Positions 38,076 through 48,657 of a stretch of DNA of 64,000 nt are shown here, in pieces (position 1 is the stretch's first letter; every line of letters begins with the position of its first letter). Position numbers and translations under genes: made by a program. The notes beneath the pieces were generated by a model. The model was not told the origin of the DNA, made no database searches, and saw only the letters and a program-made list of their open reading frames with translations. This DNA comes from Yoonia rosea (GTDB taxonomy: Bacteria; Pseudomonadota; Alphaproteobacteria; Rhodobacterales; Rhodobacteraceae). Location: assembly GCF_900156505.1 (NCBI RefSeq), contig NZ_FTPR01000001.1, positions 1,550,001 through 1,614,000 on the forward strand, in the 5' to 3' direction.

Positions 38076-39412
38076 GCAATTCCCTCGTAAATCTTGGCGA
38101 TTTTCGCCACGGCCTCTGCGGGGGGCAGTTCTTCGCTCTCGCCTGTCCGGCGGCTGGTCAGCTCAACCACACCGTTCTTCAGGCCGCGTGGCCCTACGGT
38201 GATGCGCCAAGGCAGGCCGATCATGTCCATGGTGCCAAACTTGGCCCCTGCCCGCTCGTCACGGTCATCATAAAGCGGTTCAAGGCCCAGCGCTGACAGC
38301 GACGCGTAAAGCGACTCGCAAGCGGCATCCGCCTCGGCATCACCGGTTTTCAGGTTCACGATCCCGCAATGGAACGGCGTCACACCCTCAGGCCAGATGA
38401 TGCCCTTGTCGTCATGGCTTGCCTCGATGATCGCACCCAGCAGGCGCGACACGCCGATGCCGTGGCTGCCCATATGAACCGGTACCTTGCCGCCCTTGCC
38501 ATCATCGACCAAAGCGCCCATTGCCTCGGAATATTTGGTGCCAAAGTAGAAGATCTGCCCCACTTCGATCCCGCGCGCCGTGCGCTTGCGCTCCTCCGGG
38601 ATCGCATCGAAAAGCGCCTGATCGTGGGTTTCATCGGTGCGGGCATAGCGCGAGGTGAATTCCTCAAGCACTGCCTGACAAGCGGCGTGATCATCATAAT
38701 CAATCTCGCGGTCGCCGAACTTCAGTTCAGTGATCTCGCTGTCATAGAAGACCTCTGACTCGCCCGTATCGGCCAACACAAGGAATTCATGCGTATCATC
38801 GCCACCGATTGGGCCACTATCGGCGCGCATCGGGATCGCTTGCAGGCCCATGCGTTCATAGGTACGCAGATAGCTGACAAGATGGCGATTGTAGGCGTGC
38901 AGCGCGTCTTCTTTGGTCAGATCAAAGTTGTAGCCGTCTTTCATATAGAATTCACGGCCCCGCATGACGCCAAAGCGCGGGCGAACCTCATCGCGGAATT
39001 TCCACTGGATCTGATACAGCGTCAGTGGCAGGTCTTTATAGCTGGTCACATGGGCGCGGAAGATATCCGTCACCAGTTCCTCAGCCGTCGGTGTGAACAG
39101 CATCTCACGCCCGCCACGGTCCTTGATCCGCAACATTTCTTCGCCGTAGGCATCATAGCGACCACTTTCGCGCCACAGGTCTGCCGACTGGATCGTGGGC
39201 ATCTGGATTGCGATGTGCCCCGCACGCGCCTGTTCTTCGTGCACGATATTCTCGATCTTGCGGAGCACCTTAAAGCCGAGCGGTAACCATGAATAGATGC
39301 CCGCGCTGGCCTGTTTGATCATGCCGGCCTGCAACATGTAGCGGTGGCTGACGATCTGCGCCTCGCGGGGCGTTTCTTTGAGAACGGGCAGGAAATAGCG
39401 GCTCATGCGCAT
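38072..39412 (-). CDS. proS: Prolyl-tRNA synthetase (short, alphaproteobacterial type)
   Basis: A class II aminoacyl-tRNA synthetase of 446 residues. The length, well under the ~570 of E. coli ProRS, shows that the editing insertion is absent, as usual in alphaproteobacteria. Motif 2 is [20 protein letters not shown] near residue 136 and motif 3 [14 protein letters not shown] near 317. Two ATGs compete; AAGG nine bases before the first favours 39412. It heads a run with peroxiredoxin and lolCD downstream. Confidence 0.95.
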   Translation of the reverse strand: MRMSRYFLPVLKETPREAQIVSHRYMLQAGMIKQASAGIYSWLPLGFKVLRKIENIVHEEQARAGHIAIQMPTIQSADLWRESGRYDAYGEEMLRIKDRGGREMLFTPTAEELVTDIFRAHVTSYKDLPLTLYQIQWKFRDEVRPRFGVMRGREFYMKDGYNFDLTKEDALHAYNRHLVSYLRTYERMGLQAIPMRADSGPIGGDDTHEFLVLADTGESEVFYDSEITELKFGDREIDYDDHAACQAVLEEFTSRYARTDETHDQALFDAIPEERKRTARGIEVGQIFYFGTKYSEAMGALVDDGKGGKVPVHMGSHGIGVSRLLGAIIEASHDDKGIIWPEGVTPFHCGIVNLKTGDAEADAACESLYASLSALGLEPLYDDRDERAGAKFGTMDMIGLPWRITVGPRGLKNGVVELTSRRTGESEELPPAEAVAKIAKIYEGIA

Positions 39413-39575
39413 GGGTTTGACCTTTTCGGAGACAAGTGTTGGGTGAGGGTTTAATCCGCTGCGGTGCCCCTCGCAAGCAGTGTGATGATTTCGGGGCAGA
39501 TCAGTTTCTGATGGCCGGGTCTTGCGTCACGGCGCGACACATCGCATCTATGGATCAAGCAATTACGGATGATCC

Positions 39576-40679
39576 ATGGCACTTCCTGTCGGACAACAAG
39601 CGAAATACTGGGGCATCGCGACAGCGGTGTTTCTGGTCTCTTTGTGGTTTCTGGGCGATGTGATCCTCCCCTTCGTGCTGGGCGGGGCAATTGCCTATTG
39701 CCTTGATCCCATCGCGGACCGGCTTGAGCGCCTGGGATGTAGCCGCATTGCTGCTGTCGCTATTATCACGCTGGTCGCACTCTTCGTCTTTATCTTGCTG
39801 ATCCTGCTGGTCATCCCGACACTGGTGCAACAAACCGCATCGCTGATTGAAACGGCCCCCGCGCTGTTTGACCGCCTGCGCACGGGGCTGACCGAGCGCT
39901 TCCCGCAGCTGATGGACAACCAAAGCGTGGCCTATCAGCAGCTTTTGACAATTGGCGAGGCGATCCAGTCGCGCGGCGGTGAGCTGATCAACGGGCTGCT
40001 CTCGTCCGCTCTCGGGCTCATCAACATCATCGTTTTGCTGGTCATCGTGCCGGTTGTGGCGGTCTATATGCTGCTCGATTGGGACAATATGACCGCCAAG
40101 ATCGACAGCATGTTGCCGCGCGACCACGTTGATACCATCCGCCAACTGGCCCGCGATATCGACGCGACGCTGGCCTCGTTCATTCGCGGACAAGGCACCG
40201 TCTGTCTGGTGCTGGGCACCTACTATGCCGTGGCGCTGATGCTGGCGGGGCTGAACTTTGGCCTGATCGTGGGTTTCATCGCCGGTCTGATCACCTTCAT
40301 TCCTTACGTCGGCGCCTTGGTCGGCGGCACTCTGGCCGTCGGGTTGGCGCTGTTCCAGTTCTGGGGCAGTGTCGAGGTGCCGGATGGCGACACGATAGCC
40401 TATGGCACCAACTGGCTACGCATCGGAATTGTGGCAGGCATCTTCGGGTTGGGCCAGTTTCTTGAGGGCAATATCCTAACGCCGAAACTTGTCGGCGGGT
40501 CCGTCGGCCTCCACCCCGTGTGGCTGCTCTTTGCGCTTTCCGTGTTCGGAACACTTTTTGGGTTCGTCGGCATGCTGGTGGCCGTACCCATTGCCGCAAT
40601 GATCGGTGTTGTCGCGCGCTGGGGTCTGGCCCAATACAAAGACAGCCTCCTTTATCGCGGCAAATCCGAGGACGACTGA
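39576..40679 (+). CDS. AI-2E/PerM-family transporter
   Basis: A 367-residue membrane protein of the AI-2 exporter/PerM family: paired N-terminal helices (FLVSLWFLGDVILPFVLGGA), a soluble middle, and five C-terminal membrane segments with PYVGALVGGTLAVGL near residue 247 and the family loop LTPKLVGGSVGLHPVWLL near 303. Substrates in the family range from AI-2 to ions. It ends exactly one base before hdaA, forming an operon. Confidence 0.9.
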   Translation: MALPVGQQAKYWGIATAVFLVSLWFLGDVILPFVLGGAIAYCLDPIADRLERLGCSRIAAVAIITLVALFVFILLILLVIPTLVQQTASLIETAPALFDRLRTGLTERFPQLMDNQSVAYQQLLTIGEAIQSRGGELINGLLSSALGLINIIVLLVIVPVVAVYMLLDWDNMTAKIDSMLPRDHVDTIRQLARDIDATLASFIRGQGTVCLVLGTYYAVALMLAGLNFGLIVGFIAGLITFIPYVGALVGGTLAVGLALFQFWGSVEVPDGDTIAYGTNWLRIGIVAGIFGLGQFLEGNILTPKLVGGSVGLHPVWLLFALSVFGTLFGFVGMLVAVPIAAMIGVVARWGLAQYKDSLLYRGKSEDD

Positions 40680-41336
40680 ATGTCAGACCAGCTCGCTTTC
40701 GACTGGCCAACGGGTGTTGCGCTGGGGCCTGATGATTTCTTTGTCTCCGAGGCGAACGCGCAGGCCTATGCCATGCTAGACACGCCCGAGACATGGCCAG
40801 AGCGTAAACTGGCCCTGATCGGCCCGACAGGCAGTGGCAAAAGCCATTTGGCGCGCGTGTTCCAAAGCCAGAATGACGCGGTCTTGGTTGAGGCCGCAAC
40901 GATTGGCGCTGATTTCCGGACCGACGCGAAAACGGTTATCATCGAAGATATCGAGGGGCTGCCGACCCTGGCCGAGGAAGCGGTGTTCCACCTTCACAAC
41001 AATCTGCGCAATGCGCGCGGTACTTTGCTGCTCACGTCGCATGTGCCGCCAAGCCGCTGGTCTATCGCCCTGCCTGATCTGGCCAGCCGGATGCAGGCGA
41101 CCACCGTTGTGCAAATCACCAACCCCGACGATGCGCTGCTATCGGCGCTGATCATGAAGCTCTTTTCTGACCGGCAGATCAACCCGCAGCCCCATCTGGT
41201 CCAGTATCTGACCACCCGTATCGAACGGTCCTATGCGGCCGCCGCCGAGATCGTCGCCCGTCTGGATACGGCCGCCTTGGCGCAGGGTCGCAAGATCAAC
41301 AAGGCACTCGCCGCCGAGCTGCTGGACAAAATGTAA
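40680..41336 (+). CDS. hdaA: DnaA-related regulatory protein HdaA
   Basis: A 218-residue AAA+ protein like the HdaA of Caulobacter, which with the sliding clamp stimulates DnaA-ATP hydrolysis and limits re-initiation. The N-terminal QLAFDW is the clamp-binding motif, [12 protein letters not shown] near residue 43 is Walker A, and [10 protein letters not shown] near 84 the Walker B region. There is no DNA-binding DnaA domain IV. The ATG follows the TGA of the transporter directly. Confidence 0.92.
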   Translation: MSDQLAFDWPTGVALGPDDFFVSEANAQAYAMLDTPETWPERKLALIGPTGSGKSHLARVFQSQNDAVLVEAATIGADFRTDAKTVIIEDIEGLPTLAEEAVFHLHNNLRNARGTLLLTSHVPPSRWSIALPDLASRMQATTVVQITNPDDALLSALIMKLFSDRQINPQPHLVQYLTTRIERSYAAAAEIVARLDTAALAQGRKINKALAAELLDKM

Positions 41337-41391
41337 CGAAGCCCGCAATACTTGTCATATTGCCGCAATAAATGCGGAACAAAAGGCCTTC

Positions 41392-43560
41392 ATGATCGAC
41401 GCAAATTTCTTAGAAGGGGCATACCCCGCCCCCACGACACTCGATATTGACCCAGAAAGCCCCGCGCGTTTCGTGAACCGCGAGCTGAGCTGGATCGGCT
41501 TTAACTGGCGCGTGCTGGAAGAGGCGGAAAACCCGCGCGTGCCTTTGCTGGAGCGGCTGCGGTTTCTGTCGATTTCAGCCACCAACCTTGATGAATTCTA
41601 TACCGTGCGCGTCGCCGGCCTGCGCGAATTGGCAAATGAGGGGAATGTGACCCCTGGCCTTGACGGCCTGACACCGGCCGAGCAGCTCGTGGACATCGAT
41701 ATTTCCGCGCGCGCGCTGATGACGCGCCAGCAAACGGTCTTTACCGAATTGCAAACGCTGATGGCCGAACAGGATATCCATATTCTGGACCGCGCAGCCC
41801 TCAGCGACGATGACATCAACTATCTTGAAGACGTGTTTCTGGAACAGGTGTTTCCGGTTCTTTCGCCCCTCGCGATTGACCCCGCACACCCGTTCCCGTT
41901 TCTGCCCAACGAGGGTTTCGCACTGGCACTCCAGCTTGAGCGGCCCAGCGACAAACGCCAGTTGCGGTCACTTCTGCCAGTGCCCGCGCAAATCGCCCGC
42001 TTTGTGGCACTGCCCGCCGAAACAGGGCACCGCTTTCTGCCGCTAGAAGAGCTTCTGGTGCTGCATATCGGGCGGCTTTTCCCCGGCTACAAGATGAAGG
42101 GCAGTTGCGCTTTCAAGGTCCTGCGCGACAGCGATCTGGAACTGGAAGACGAAGCCGAAGACCTTGTGCGCGAGTTTGAAACCGCCCTGAAACGGCGCCG
42201 GCGTGGCGAGGTTGTGCGCCTGAAACTCTCGGCTGGCGCACCTTCAGCGCTCAAAACACTGATCATGTCGGAACTGCATGTGACCGAAGATACCGTGGTC
42301 GAGGTCGACGGCCTGATCGGGATCGCCGATCTGGGCGAACTGGTTCTGGACAGCCGTCCTGATCTATTGTGGCCAACCTTTTCACCACGTGTGCCGGAAC
42401 GTGTGCAGGATCATGACGGCGATATGTTCGCCGCAATCCGGCAAAAGGACATGCTGCTGCATCACCCCTATGAAACCTTTGACATGGTGGTGCGCTTTCT
42501 GACACAGGCCGCGCGCGATCCAAATGTCGTGGCGATCAAACAAACGCTCTATCGCACCTCCAAACGCTCGCCCATCGTCGAGGCGCTTTGTGAGGCCGCC
42601 GAAGACGGCAAATCGGTTACCGCGCTGGTCGAGCTGAAAGCCCGTTTCGACGAGGCCGCAAACATCCGCCAGTCGCGGCGACTGGAACGCGCGGGCGCGC
42701 ATGTTGTCTACGGGTTTCTGAAGTTCAAAACCCACGCCAAGATCTCCACAGTGGTCCGGCGCGAAGGTGACAAACTGGTGACCTATACCCACTTTGGCAC
42801 CGGAAACTACCACCCCATTACCGCGCGCATCTACACCGACCTGAGCCTGTTCACCTGCGATGCCGATCTGGGCCGAGATGCCACCAAGGTATTCAATTAT
42901 CTTTCGGGTTACGCCCAGCCGGAGGGGTTACAGAACCTGTCGATCTCACCGCTCACGCTCAAGCAGAGCTTGTTAGACAGTATCGCGAAAGAGGCCGAGA
43001 ACGCGCAGGCAGGCAAGCCCGCAGTGATCTGGGCCAAAATGAACTCATTGATCGAAACCGACGTGATCGACGCGTTATATGCGGCAAGTCAGGCCGGCGT
43101 GAAAATCAGCCTTGTCGTGCGCGGCATTTGCGGGCTGCGGCCCGGTGTCAAAGGCCTGTCGGAAAATATCCGCGTGAAATCCATTGTCGGCCGGTTTCTG
43201 GAACATTCGCGCATTGTCTGCTTTGGCAACGGCAATACGCTGCCGTCCAAAAAGGCGAAGGTCTATATCAGTTCCGCCGACTGGATGGGGCGCAACCTCA
43301 ACCGGCGGGTCGAGACACTGGTCGAAATCAAGAACCCCACGGTCAAGGCCCAGATCGTCAGCCAGATCATGGCCGCGAATATGGCCGATATCGCACAAAG
43401 CTGGGTGATGGCGGCAGACGGCAGCTTTACCCGCGCACCGGTCGAGGAAGGGGTTTTCGCCTTCAACTGCCACCGCTTCTTCATGGAGAACCCGTCACTC
43501 TCGGGTCGTGGTTCGGCAGGCGCATCCGACGTTCCGCAGTTGACGCATACGGATGATTGA
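41392..43560 (+). CDS. ppk1: Polyphosphate kinase 1
   Basis: PPK1 polymerises the gamma phosphate of ATP into polyphosphate. The 722-residue protein begins with the family [19 protein letters not shown] near residue 28, has [19 protein letters not shown] near 60, the phosphorylation-site region [13 protein letters not shown] near 445 (His in THAK), [18 protein letters not shown] near 470, and [13 protein letters not shown] near 630. The frame is open upstream; the ATG at 41392 gives the right N-terminus. Downstream of hdaA and 39 bases before ppx. Confidence 0.96.
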   Translation: MIDANFLEGAYPAPTTLDIDPESPARFVNRELSWIGFNWRVLEEAENPRVPLLERLRFLSISATNLDEFYTVRVAGLRELANEGNVTPGLDGLTPAEQLVDIDISARALMTRQQTVFTELQTLMAEQDIHILDRAALSDDDINYLEDVFLEQVFPVLSPLAIDPAHPFPFLPNEGFALALQLERPSDKRQLRSLLPVPAQIARFVALPAETGHRFLPLEELLVLHIGRLFPGYKMKGSCAFKVLRDSDLELEDEAEDLVREFETALKRRRRGEVVRLKLSAGAPSALKTLIMSELHVTEDTVVEVDGLIGIADLGELVLDSRPDLLWPTFSPRVPERVQDHDGDMFAAIRQKDMLLHHPYETFDMVVRFLTQAARDPNVVAIKQTLYRTSKRSPIVEALCEAAEDGKSVTALVELKARFDEAANIRQSRRLERAGAHVVYGFLKFKTHAKISTVVRREGDKLVTYTHFGTGNYHPITARIYTDLSLFTCDADLGRDATKVFNYLSGYAQPEGLQNLSISPLTLKQSLLDSIAKEAENAQAGKPAVIWAKMNSLIETDVIDALYAASQAGVKISLVVRGICGLRPGVKGLSENIRVKSIVGRFLEHSRIVCFGNGNTLPSKKAKVYISSADWMGRNLNRRVETLVEIKNPTVKAQIVSQIMAANMADIAQSWVMAADGSFTRAPVEEGVFAFNCHRFFMENPSLSGRGSAGASDVPQLTHTDD

Positions 43561-43599
43561 TTGATACCGTTCCCCTGGGGATGAAGACCGAGGGTTCCG

Positions 43600-45147
43600 A
43601 TGACACAAGCGCCTGCCGAGGAAACAATCGACTGGGGGCCGTTCGGGCGTCCTCTGTTTGAGGATGCTGCCGCCAAACGCCTTAGCCGCGTGGGTGTGAT
43701 TGACGTGGGCTCGAACTCGGTTCGTCTTGTCGTGTTTGATGGTGCGGCTCGCTCGCCCGCTTATTTCTACAACGAAAAAATCATGTGCGCGCTGGGTGCG
43801 GGCCTGTCCCAGACAGGGCACCTGAACCCCGAAGGCCGCGTGCGGGCGCTGTCGGCGATCCGCCGTTTTGCAGCACTGGCCGAAGGGATGGGTATCCCCC
43901 CTCTGACAGCCGTGGCCACGGCAGCAGTCCGCGAAGCCAGCGACGGCAAGGAATTCCAGGAAGATGTCCTGCGCGAAACGGGCATCAAGCTCTGGATCAT
44001 CGACGGACAGGAAGAGGCGCGCCTGTCGGCGCAAGGCGTATTGCTGGGCTGGCCCGGCAGCTATGGTCTTGTTTGCGATATCGGCGGGTCTTCGATGGAG
44101 CTTGCTGATCTGGCGGATGGCCGCGTGGGCAATCGCCTGACCTCGGCACTGGGGCCGCTGAAGCTGCGCGAAATCAAAGGCGGGCGTAAAGCGGTCAAAG
44201 CATACGTACGCGAAACCATGGCGCAGTTGCATGACCAGATGGGCAACGCCACGGGGATGCGCCTGTTTCTGGTTGGCGGGTCCTGGCGGGCCATTGCACG
44301 GGTCGATATGGAACGGCGGGGCTATCCGCTGACGGTACTGCACGAATACCGCATGAGCGCGCGGCAGATCAGCAAGACTGCCGAATATATCCGTGGGTCC
44401 GACCTGAACGAGCTGCGGGGACGTTGCAATATCTCGGACAGCCGCATGACACTGGTCCCTCTGGCGACAATTGTCCTCAAAGAACTGATGCGCACCTTTA
44501 AGCCCAAGGATGTGGCGATCTCATCGTACGGGATCCGCGAAGGGATGCTTTATGAGCAGATGCCCCGTGCGTTGCGCGAACGCGACCCGCTGATCGAGGC
44601 CTGCCGCTTTGTCGAAGCAAAAGACGCCCGCCTGCCAGGGTTCGGGCGGGTCCTGTACGAATTCATCAAACCTTTGTTTCCACGCGCGAACTGGCAGCGC
44701 AAACGGATTATCAAAGCGGCCTGCCTGCTGCATGATGTCAGCTGGCGCGCGCACCCCGACTACCGTGCCGAAGTCACATTCGACAACGCCACACGCGCCA
44801 ATCTGGGCGGGTTGAAGCATTATGAGCGCGTGTTCCTCGGGCTTGCGCTGATGAACCGCTACACCAGCAAGACGGCGAATTCGCGGTTCACGCCGCTTTT
44901 CGCGATGCTTGATGAGAGCCAGATCAAAGAAGCCGAAATACTGGGCAAAGCAATGCGCCTTGGCGCCATGCTCTGGCTGACCGCCGATGAAAAGCCCGGC
45001 ACTTTGAAGTGGAAGCCGCAGAAACGCGAACTGAAATTGAGCCTGACCGAGCACGCCCGACCACTCTTTGGCGAAGTTGCACAAGTCCGGTTTGCGGCAT
45101 TGGCTACTGCGATGGATGCGACCAGTACCGTAGAATTCACCAAGTGA
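43600..45147 (+). CDS. ppx: Exopolyphosphatase (Ppx/GppA family)
   Basis: Ppx releases terminal phosphate from polyphosphate (or hydrolyses pppGpp in GppA). The 515-residue protein has the acetate-kinase-like phosphate loops VIDVGSNSVRLVVFDG near residue 33 and VCDIGGSSMELADL near 159, the EEARLSAQG motif near 137, and a helical C-terminal HD-like part (AACLLHDVSWRAHPDYRAE near 375). It lies directly after ppk1, so synthesis and breakdown are encoded together. Confidence 0.93.
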   Translation: MTQAPAEETIDWGPFGRPLFEDAAAKRLSRVGVIDVGSNSVRLVVFDGAARSPAYFYNEKIMCALGAGLSQTGHLNPEGRVRALSAIRRFAALAEGMGIPPLTAVATAAVREASDGKEFQEDVLRETGIKLWIIDGQEEARLSAQGVLLGWPGSYGLVCDIGGSSMELADLADGRVGNRLTSALGPLKLREIKGGRKAVKAYVRETMAQLHDQMGNATGMRLFLVGGSWRAIARVDMERRGYPLTVLHEYRMSARQISKTAEYIRGSDLNELRGRCNISDSRMTLVPLATIVLKELMRTFKPKDVAISSYGIREGMLYEQMPRALRERDPLIEACRFVEAKDARLPGFGRVLYEFIKPLFPRANWQRKRIIKAACLLHDVSWRAHPDYRAEVTFDNATRANLGGLKHYERVFLGLALMNRYTSKTANSRFTPLFAMLDESQIKEAEILGKAMRLGAMLWLTADEKPGTLKWKPQKRELKLSLTEHARPLFGEVAQVRFAALATAMDATSTVEFTK

Positions 45148-45453
45148 CCGGAGCGGGATGCGTAAAGCACCGCTATGATTCCACCATCAAGCTGACCCAA
45201 GGGCACATAGCAGTCGCAATCACCATACTTGATATGAACAGTAACTAAATAAAATAAGGACTGTTTCCAGAAAATGCAGTTTTTTTGGCACATAAGTTAA
45301 CTGGAAATTAATAATTCCCATTTAGACACTCAAAAGACGGATTTTTGCCGCATTTCATTCACTTTTGTGGCATGATTGATAAAGGCGAGGGTCACAGATG
45401 GCTCTAACCTGTGTTTGTAAAATTCTGCCGTGTTGGCAGATATGTGATTTTGG
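45148..45453. other. A+T-rich intergenic region upstream of the PP2C gene
   Basis: Three hundred bases, clearly A+T-rich from about 45235, with no gene. An imperfect inverted repeat TGCCGCAT...TGTGGCAT brackets 45345-45374. Likely promoter and leader of the PP2C gene; no terminator with U tract was found for ppx. Confidence 0.5.
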
Positions 45454-46545
45454 ATGGTAAACGTGGTAGACGAAGCAATCAGATTTGATGTTGCAACGGC
45501 AGCAACAAAAGGCGAACGGGACTATCAAGAAGACAGTCTGATCGCCAGTTTTCCCCAAGGGCAAGAAACCGGTTTTGCAGTACTCGCCGATGGCATGGGC
45601 GGGCATATGTGCGGTGATGTGGCCAGTGCGCTGGTGATGTCCGAGGTGTTTAGCCAGATCAAGATGAACGAAATGCTGCTGAGCAAACGCATCACCGATA
45701 TTTCCAGCATTCTTCACATGACAGCGACCGCTGCCAACGACCGCATCAGCCAGTATGTCGATGAGCGCCCTGACTCATACGGCATGGGCGCCACGCTCTT
45801 GGCGACCGTTATTCGCGGGAATGAGCTTTACTGGGTATCGGTCGGCGACTCCCCGCTTTATCTGTTCCGTGATGGTGTCTTGACCCAATTGAACCAGGAT
45901 CACTCGATGGCACCGCAAATTGACATGATGGTCAAGGTCGGCGCGATGTCGGAAGAAATGGGCCGCGACCACCCCGACCGCAATACGCTGACCTCCGCGA
46001 TTGCCGGTCACGCTATCGCCAAGATTGACTGTCCGGACGCGCCCAAAACAGTGCGGACGGGCGATATCATCATTGCTGCAACGGACGGGCTCCAGTTTTT
46101 GTCGAACGACGCGATTGCCGCGATCCTGCAAGAAACACACACAAAGCCAAGCATGAATATTTCACACGCTTTGATGGCCGCATTGGACGACCTTGCAGAC
46201 CCTGATCAGGACAATACCGCATTCACTGTGATCAAGCTTGGCGCAAGCCAGCAGGTTGACCAGTCCGAAACGGACGACTTGGAAAGTGCGGCGTTTTACC
46301 GGCGTCCCGACCTAGCCATGACGAAAACCCCGATCTTAGAGACTGTTGCCACCAATCTCGCGCCAAGGACGCACGCAGAGATAGACCCGATCGACATTCC
46401 CCAAAAGCGCGTAATCCGTCTGGTTACATCGCAAACGCTGGATTTCAAACAGACAGCGGCGTCATCGGAAACCGGCGCAGCGGTCGCACCGAGCAAATCG
46501 CACGGCAACACAAGCTGGTATCGCCGCCGTACCTCAAACGACTAG
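45454..46545 (+). CDS. PP2C-type serine/threonine protein phosphatase
   Basis: A 363-residue protein with a complete PP2C core in the first 250 residues: RDYQEDS near residue 27, VLADGMGGH near 48 (metal Asp), GATLLATVI, VSVGDSPLYLFRDG near 130, AATDGLQFLSND near 210 and the final DQDNTAFTVIKL near 253 (metal Asp). The last 90 residues are a disordered-looking tail ending in RRRTSND. PP2C enzymes oppose Hanks-type kinases or control type VI secretion; no kinase is adjacent. There is no clear ribosome site, so a GTG start nine bases on is possible. Confidence 0.88.
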   Translation: MVNVVDEAIRFDVATAATKGERDYQEDSLIASFPQGQETGFAVLADGMGGHMCGDVASALVMSEVFSQIKMNEMLLSKRITDISSILHMTATAANDRISQYVDERPDSYGMGATLLATVIRGNELYWVSVGDSPLYLFRDGVLTQLNQDHSMAPQIDMMVKVGAMSEEMGRDHPDRNTLTSAIAGHAIAKIDCPDAPKTVRTGDIIIAATDGLQFLSNDAIAAILQETHTKPSMNISHALMAALDDLADPDQDNTAFTVIKLGASQQVDQSETDDLESAAFYRRPDLAMTKTPILETVATNLAPRTHAEIDPIDIPQKRVIRLVTSQTLDFKQTAASSETGAAVAPSKSHGNTSWYRRRTSND

Positions 46546-46552
46546 GCGCCCA

Positions 46553-46930
46553 CTAAAGCTCTATTTCAGTTGTGTCCGGCTCGGGCTCCCATGCAGGGGC
46601 GTCCGGGCTGCGGCGCATGATGATATCGCCATTAGGCAAGATTTCGGGCGCTTCATAATAACGAAGATCGTCAATCCGTTCGAGCAGTGCGCCGAACGCC
46701 GGACCGACCGATTGGACAAATTCACCCAAGGCGGGCCCCATTTGTTCAACGTTATCCCGAAGCGCATCCAGCGCAGGCTCCATCTCTGACATCAAGCCGC
46801 GCATCAGCATCCGTGCGCCCTCTTCTATGAGGTCGAGACCTTCGCCCATGTCGCTTTCGGGTGCATCCTCTGCCATGGCAGGCGCGCACAAAAGCGCCGC
46901 GGCGACCGTGAGTGCGAGAATCTGTTTCAT
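46553..46930 (-). CDS. Small exported acidic protein
   Basis: A 125-residue protein with signal peptide (KQILALTVAAALLCAPAMA) followed by an acidic, Met-rich helical region (GEGLDLIEEGARMLMRGLM) and an amphipathic segment (MGPALGEFVQSVGPAFGALLERI). The plan is familiar from Rhodobacteraceae hypothetical proteins; no function is known. It converges on the PP2C gene with seven bases between stops. Confidence 0.8.
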   Translation of the reverse strand: MKQILALTVAAALLCAPAMAEDAPESDMGEGLDLIEEGARMLMRGLMSEMEPALDALRDNVEQMGPALGEFVQSVGPAFGALLERIDDLRYYEAPEILPNGDIIMRRSPDAPAWEPEPDTTEIEL

Positions 46931-46966
46931 ACCGCGAAAATAGGAATGCCGGGGTACGATTACAAA

Positions 46967-47965
46967 TCACAAATCAATATCAAGCACGACCGGGAAGTGA
47001 TCTGACGCCATCAGGAGCGCTTCGCGAACTGCGTCATCCGCATAGCAATCGGGATGATCGAAAGGGTGCCAGATCTGCCAACTTGGCGATTTCGCAGTCA
47101 AACTTGGTGACACCATGATGTAATCAAGCAGGGCCTGCAGATACGGCTGCCCTTTGCGTTTGAACCGTGCCGTGACCGGCGCCGCCCCGATCCTGCGGCC
47201 CAACACGATCTGCGCGTGCGGATCGAAAAGCCGCGTTTCGCCATTCTCGCCCAAGACAATCTCGACCCCTGAACGGCCGAAGAGTTTTTCATACTCGTCA
47301 AGCCCCGGACCGTCATTGAAATCCCCCAGCACGATCAGGTCGTCACCAGCCGCCAGATGCTGTTCCACGCGTTTGCGCAGCCAGACACATTGCGCCAGTT
47401 GTTTGCGGCGGTTCTGGATCGAAATACGCGTGGCCTCTGCCGCATTCCGCGCACCATGCGGGGCTTTTGACTTCGCGTGCACCCCGATCAGGCGCAGCGG
47501 CCCGTTTGCAGTTGTCATTGCGATTTCAAGCGGCGGTTTGGACCAGACAATCGGGTCAGGATGGGCGTCCACATCGACATCCATCCGGAATTCCCCGTCA
47601 AACCGCGGCACGGATGCATCGCTTTGCGGGTCATGGCGTGCAGAGACAACATCAGGGTCAAAAAGCAGTGCGATTTCCTGCTGCGTGTCGTTGGTAAACC
47701 CCGTCACCGCCTCACGCGCGCGCAGACCGAAACGTGCGGCGAAATTCTCCAGCGCCACCCGCGCATCGCGACGGTTGCTTGAATCAGGGGCCTCAATGAT
47801 CATGACCGCATCCGCGTCCATCGCGGCAAAGACGACGCCCAATCCGGCGGTCTGTTCGGCCTTGGTGACATCCCAGCGTGCCGACCATGTGCCGTCGTCA
47901 ATCAGCCTGTCATGGCGGTCAAAAAGGCTGTTGAACCATTCCACATTGTAGGTCGCGATCCTCAC
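46967..47965 (-). CDS. Endonuclease/exonuclease/phosphatase (EEP) family protein
   Basis: A 332-residue member of the EEP superfamily. RIATYNVEWF at the N-terminus (Asn), MIIEAPDS near residue 50 (Glu), IGVHAKSKAPHG near 165 (His), LGDFNDGPG near 215 (Asp-Asn) and SDHFPVVLDI at the end (Asp-His) are the catalytic set. Family members cleave DNA or phosphodiesters of lipids and sugars. The GTG start overlaps the stop of the DnaJ-domain gene as GTGA, so it is last in the mutase operon. Confidence 0.88.
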   Translation of the reverse strand: MRIATYNVEWFNSLFDRHDRLIDDGTWSARWDVTKAEQTAGLGVVFAAMDADAVMIIEAPDSSNRRDARVALENFAARFGLRAREAVTGFTNDTQQEIALLFDPDVVSARHDPQSDASVPRFDGEFRMDVDVDAHPDPIVWSKPPLEIAMTTANGPLRLIGVHAKSKAPHGARNAAEATRISIQNRRKQLAQCVWLRKRVEQHLAAGDDLIVLGDFNDGPGLDEYEKLFGRSGVEIVLGENGETRLFDPHAQIVLGRRIGAAPVTARFKRKGQPYLQALLDYIMVSPSLTAKSPSWQIWHPFDHPDCYADDAVREALLMASDHFPVVLDIDL

Positions 47966-48642
47966 GCGTGGTTCCCCTGGATCTCTTCCCAGGCGCGGTT
48001 GATTGCCACCATCCGCCGTTCCGCAAGCTTCACCGCCTCTTCGGGCACGCCGCGCGCCATCATCTGGTCCGGATGGGTGTCGCGCACCAGTTTGCGCCAC
48101 GCCGCGCGGATCTCGTGCTTTGACGCCGTGGGGTCCACCCCCAGCACATCGTAGGGATCGCGCTCGGCTTCATCCACAAACTGGGCGCGGATGCTGCGGA
48201 AGCGGCGCTCGTCAAATCCGAAAATCGTAGCGACATTTTGCAGGAAATCGTCTTCTTTGGGGTGATACAGACCGTCGGCCAAGGCGATGTGAAACAGCCC
48301 CTCCAGCAGGTCGCGCAGCGGGCGCACATCATCGCCATACATGGCCTTGATGCGGCGCGCATAGATATCGTAGCCCGCTACGTCCTGACGTGCGAGGTTG
48401 AAGACACGCGCCGCGTTCGCCTCTTCCGCAGCCGGGATCACGAAAACCTCGCGGAAGGCCACGACCTCATCCTTGGTCACCTGCCCGTCAGCCTTGGCCA
48501 TCTTTGCGCCCAGCGCAATCACGGCGATCGCAAAGGCCACGGTCCGATCCGGTGACGCACGCAGTTTCTCGAAGACAGCCGACAGCCCCTCACCTTTGGC
48601 GAGTGCAGCGATTGCTTCGGCCATGCGGGACCAAATCGACAT
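47962..48642 (-). CDS. TerB-DnaJ domain protein (DjlA-like)
   Basis: A 226-residue protein with a TerB-like helical domain at about residues 35-145 (ALGAKMAKADGQVTKDEV, IALADGLYHPKEDDFLQ, each an acidic metal-binding loop) and a C-terminal J domain at 160-226 with the HPD motif in DTHPDQMMARG. DjlA of E. coli has this order plus a membrane helix, absent here, so this form is cytosolic. It should stimulate DnaK. It lies between GNAT and EEP genes in the operon. Confidence 0.88.
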   Translation of the reverse strand: MSIWSRMAEAIAALAKGEGLSAVFEKLRASPDRTVAFAIAVIALGAKMAKADGQVTKDEVVAFREVFVIPAAEEANAARVFNLARQDVAGYDIYARRIKAMYGDDVRPLRDLLEGLFHIALADGLYHPKEDDFLQNVATIFGFDERRFRSIRAQFVDEAERDPYDVLGVDPTASKHEIRAAWRKLVRDTHPDQMMARGVPEEAVKLAERRMVAINRAWEEIQGNHA

Positions 48643-48657
48643 AAAGTACGGTCCTTT

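Noticed and set aside
46967..48100. Longer form of the EEP gene starting at 48100
   Set aside because: The extra residues lie inside the J-domain gene and look like a shadow frame; the GTG at 47965 overlaps the DnaJ stop and gives the standard start.
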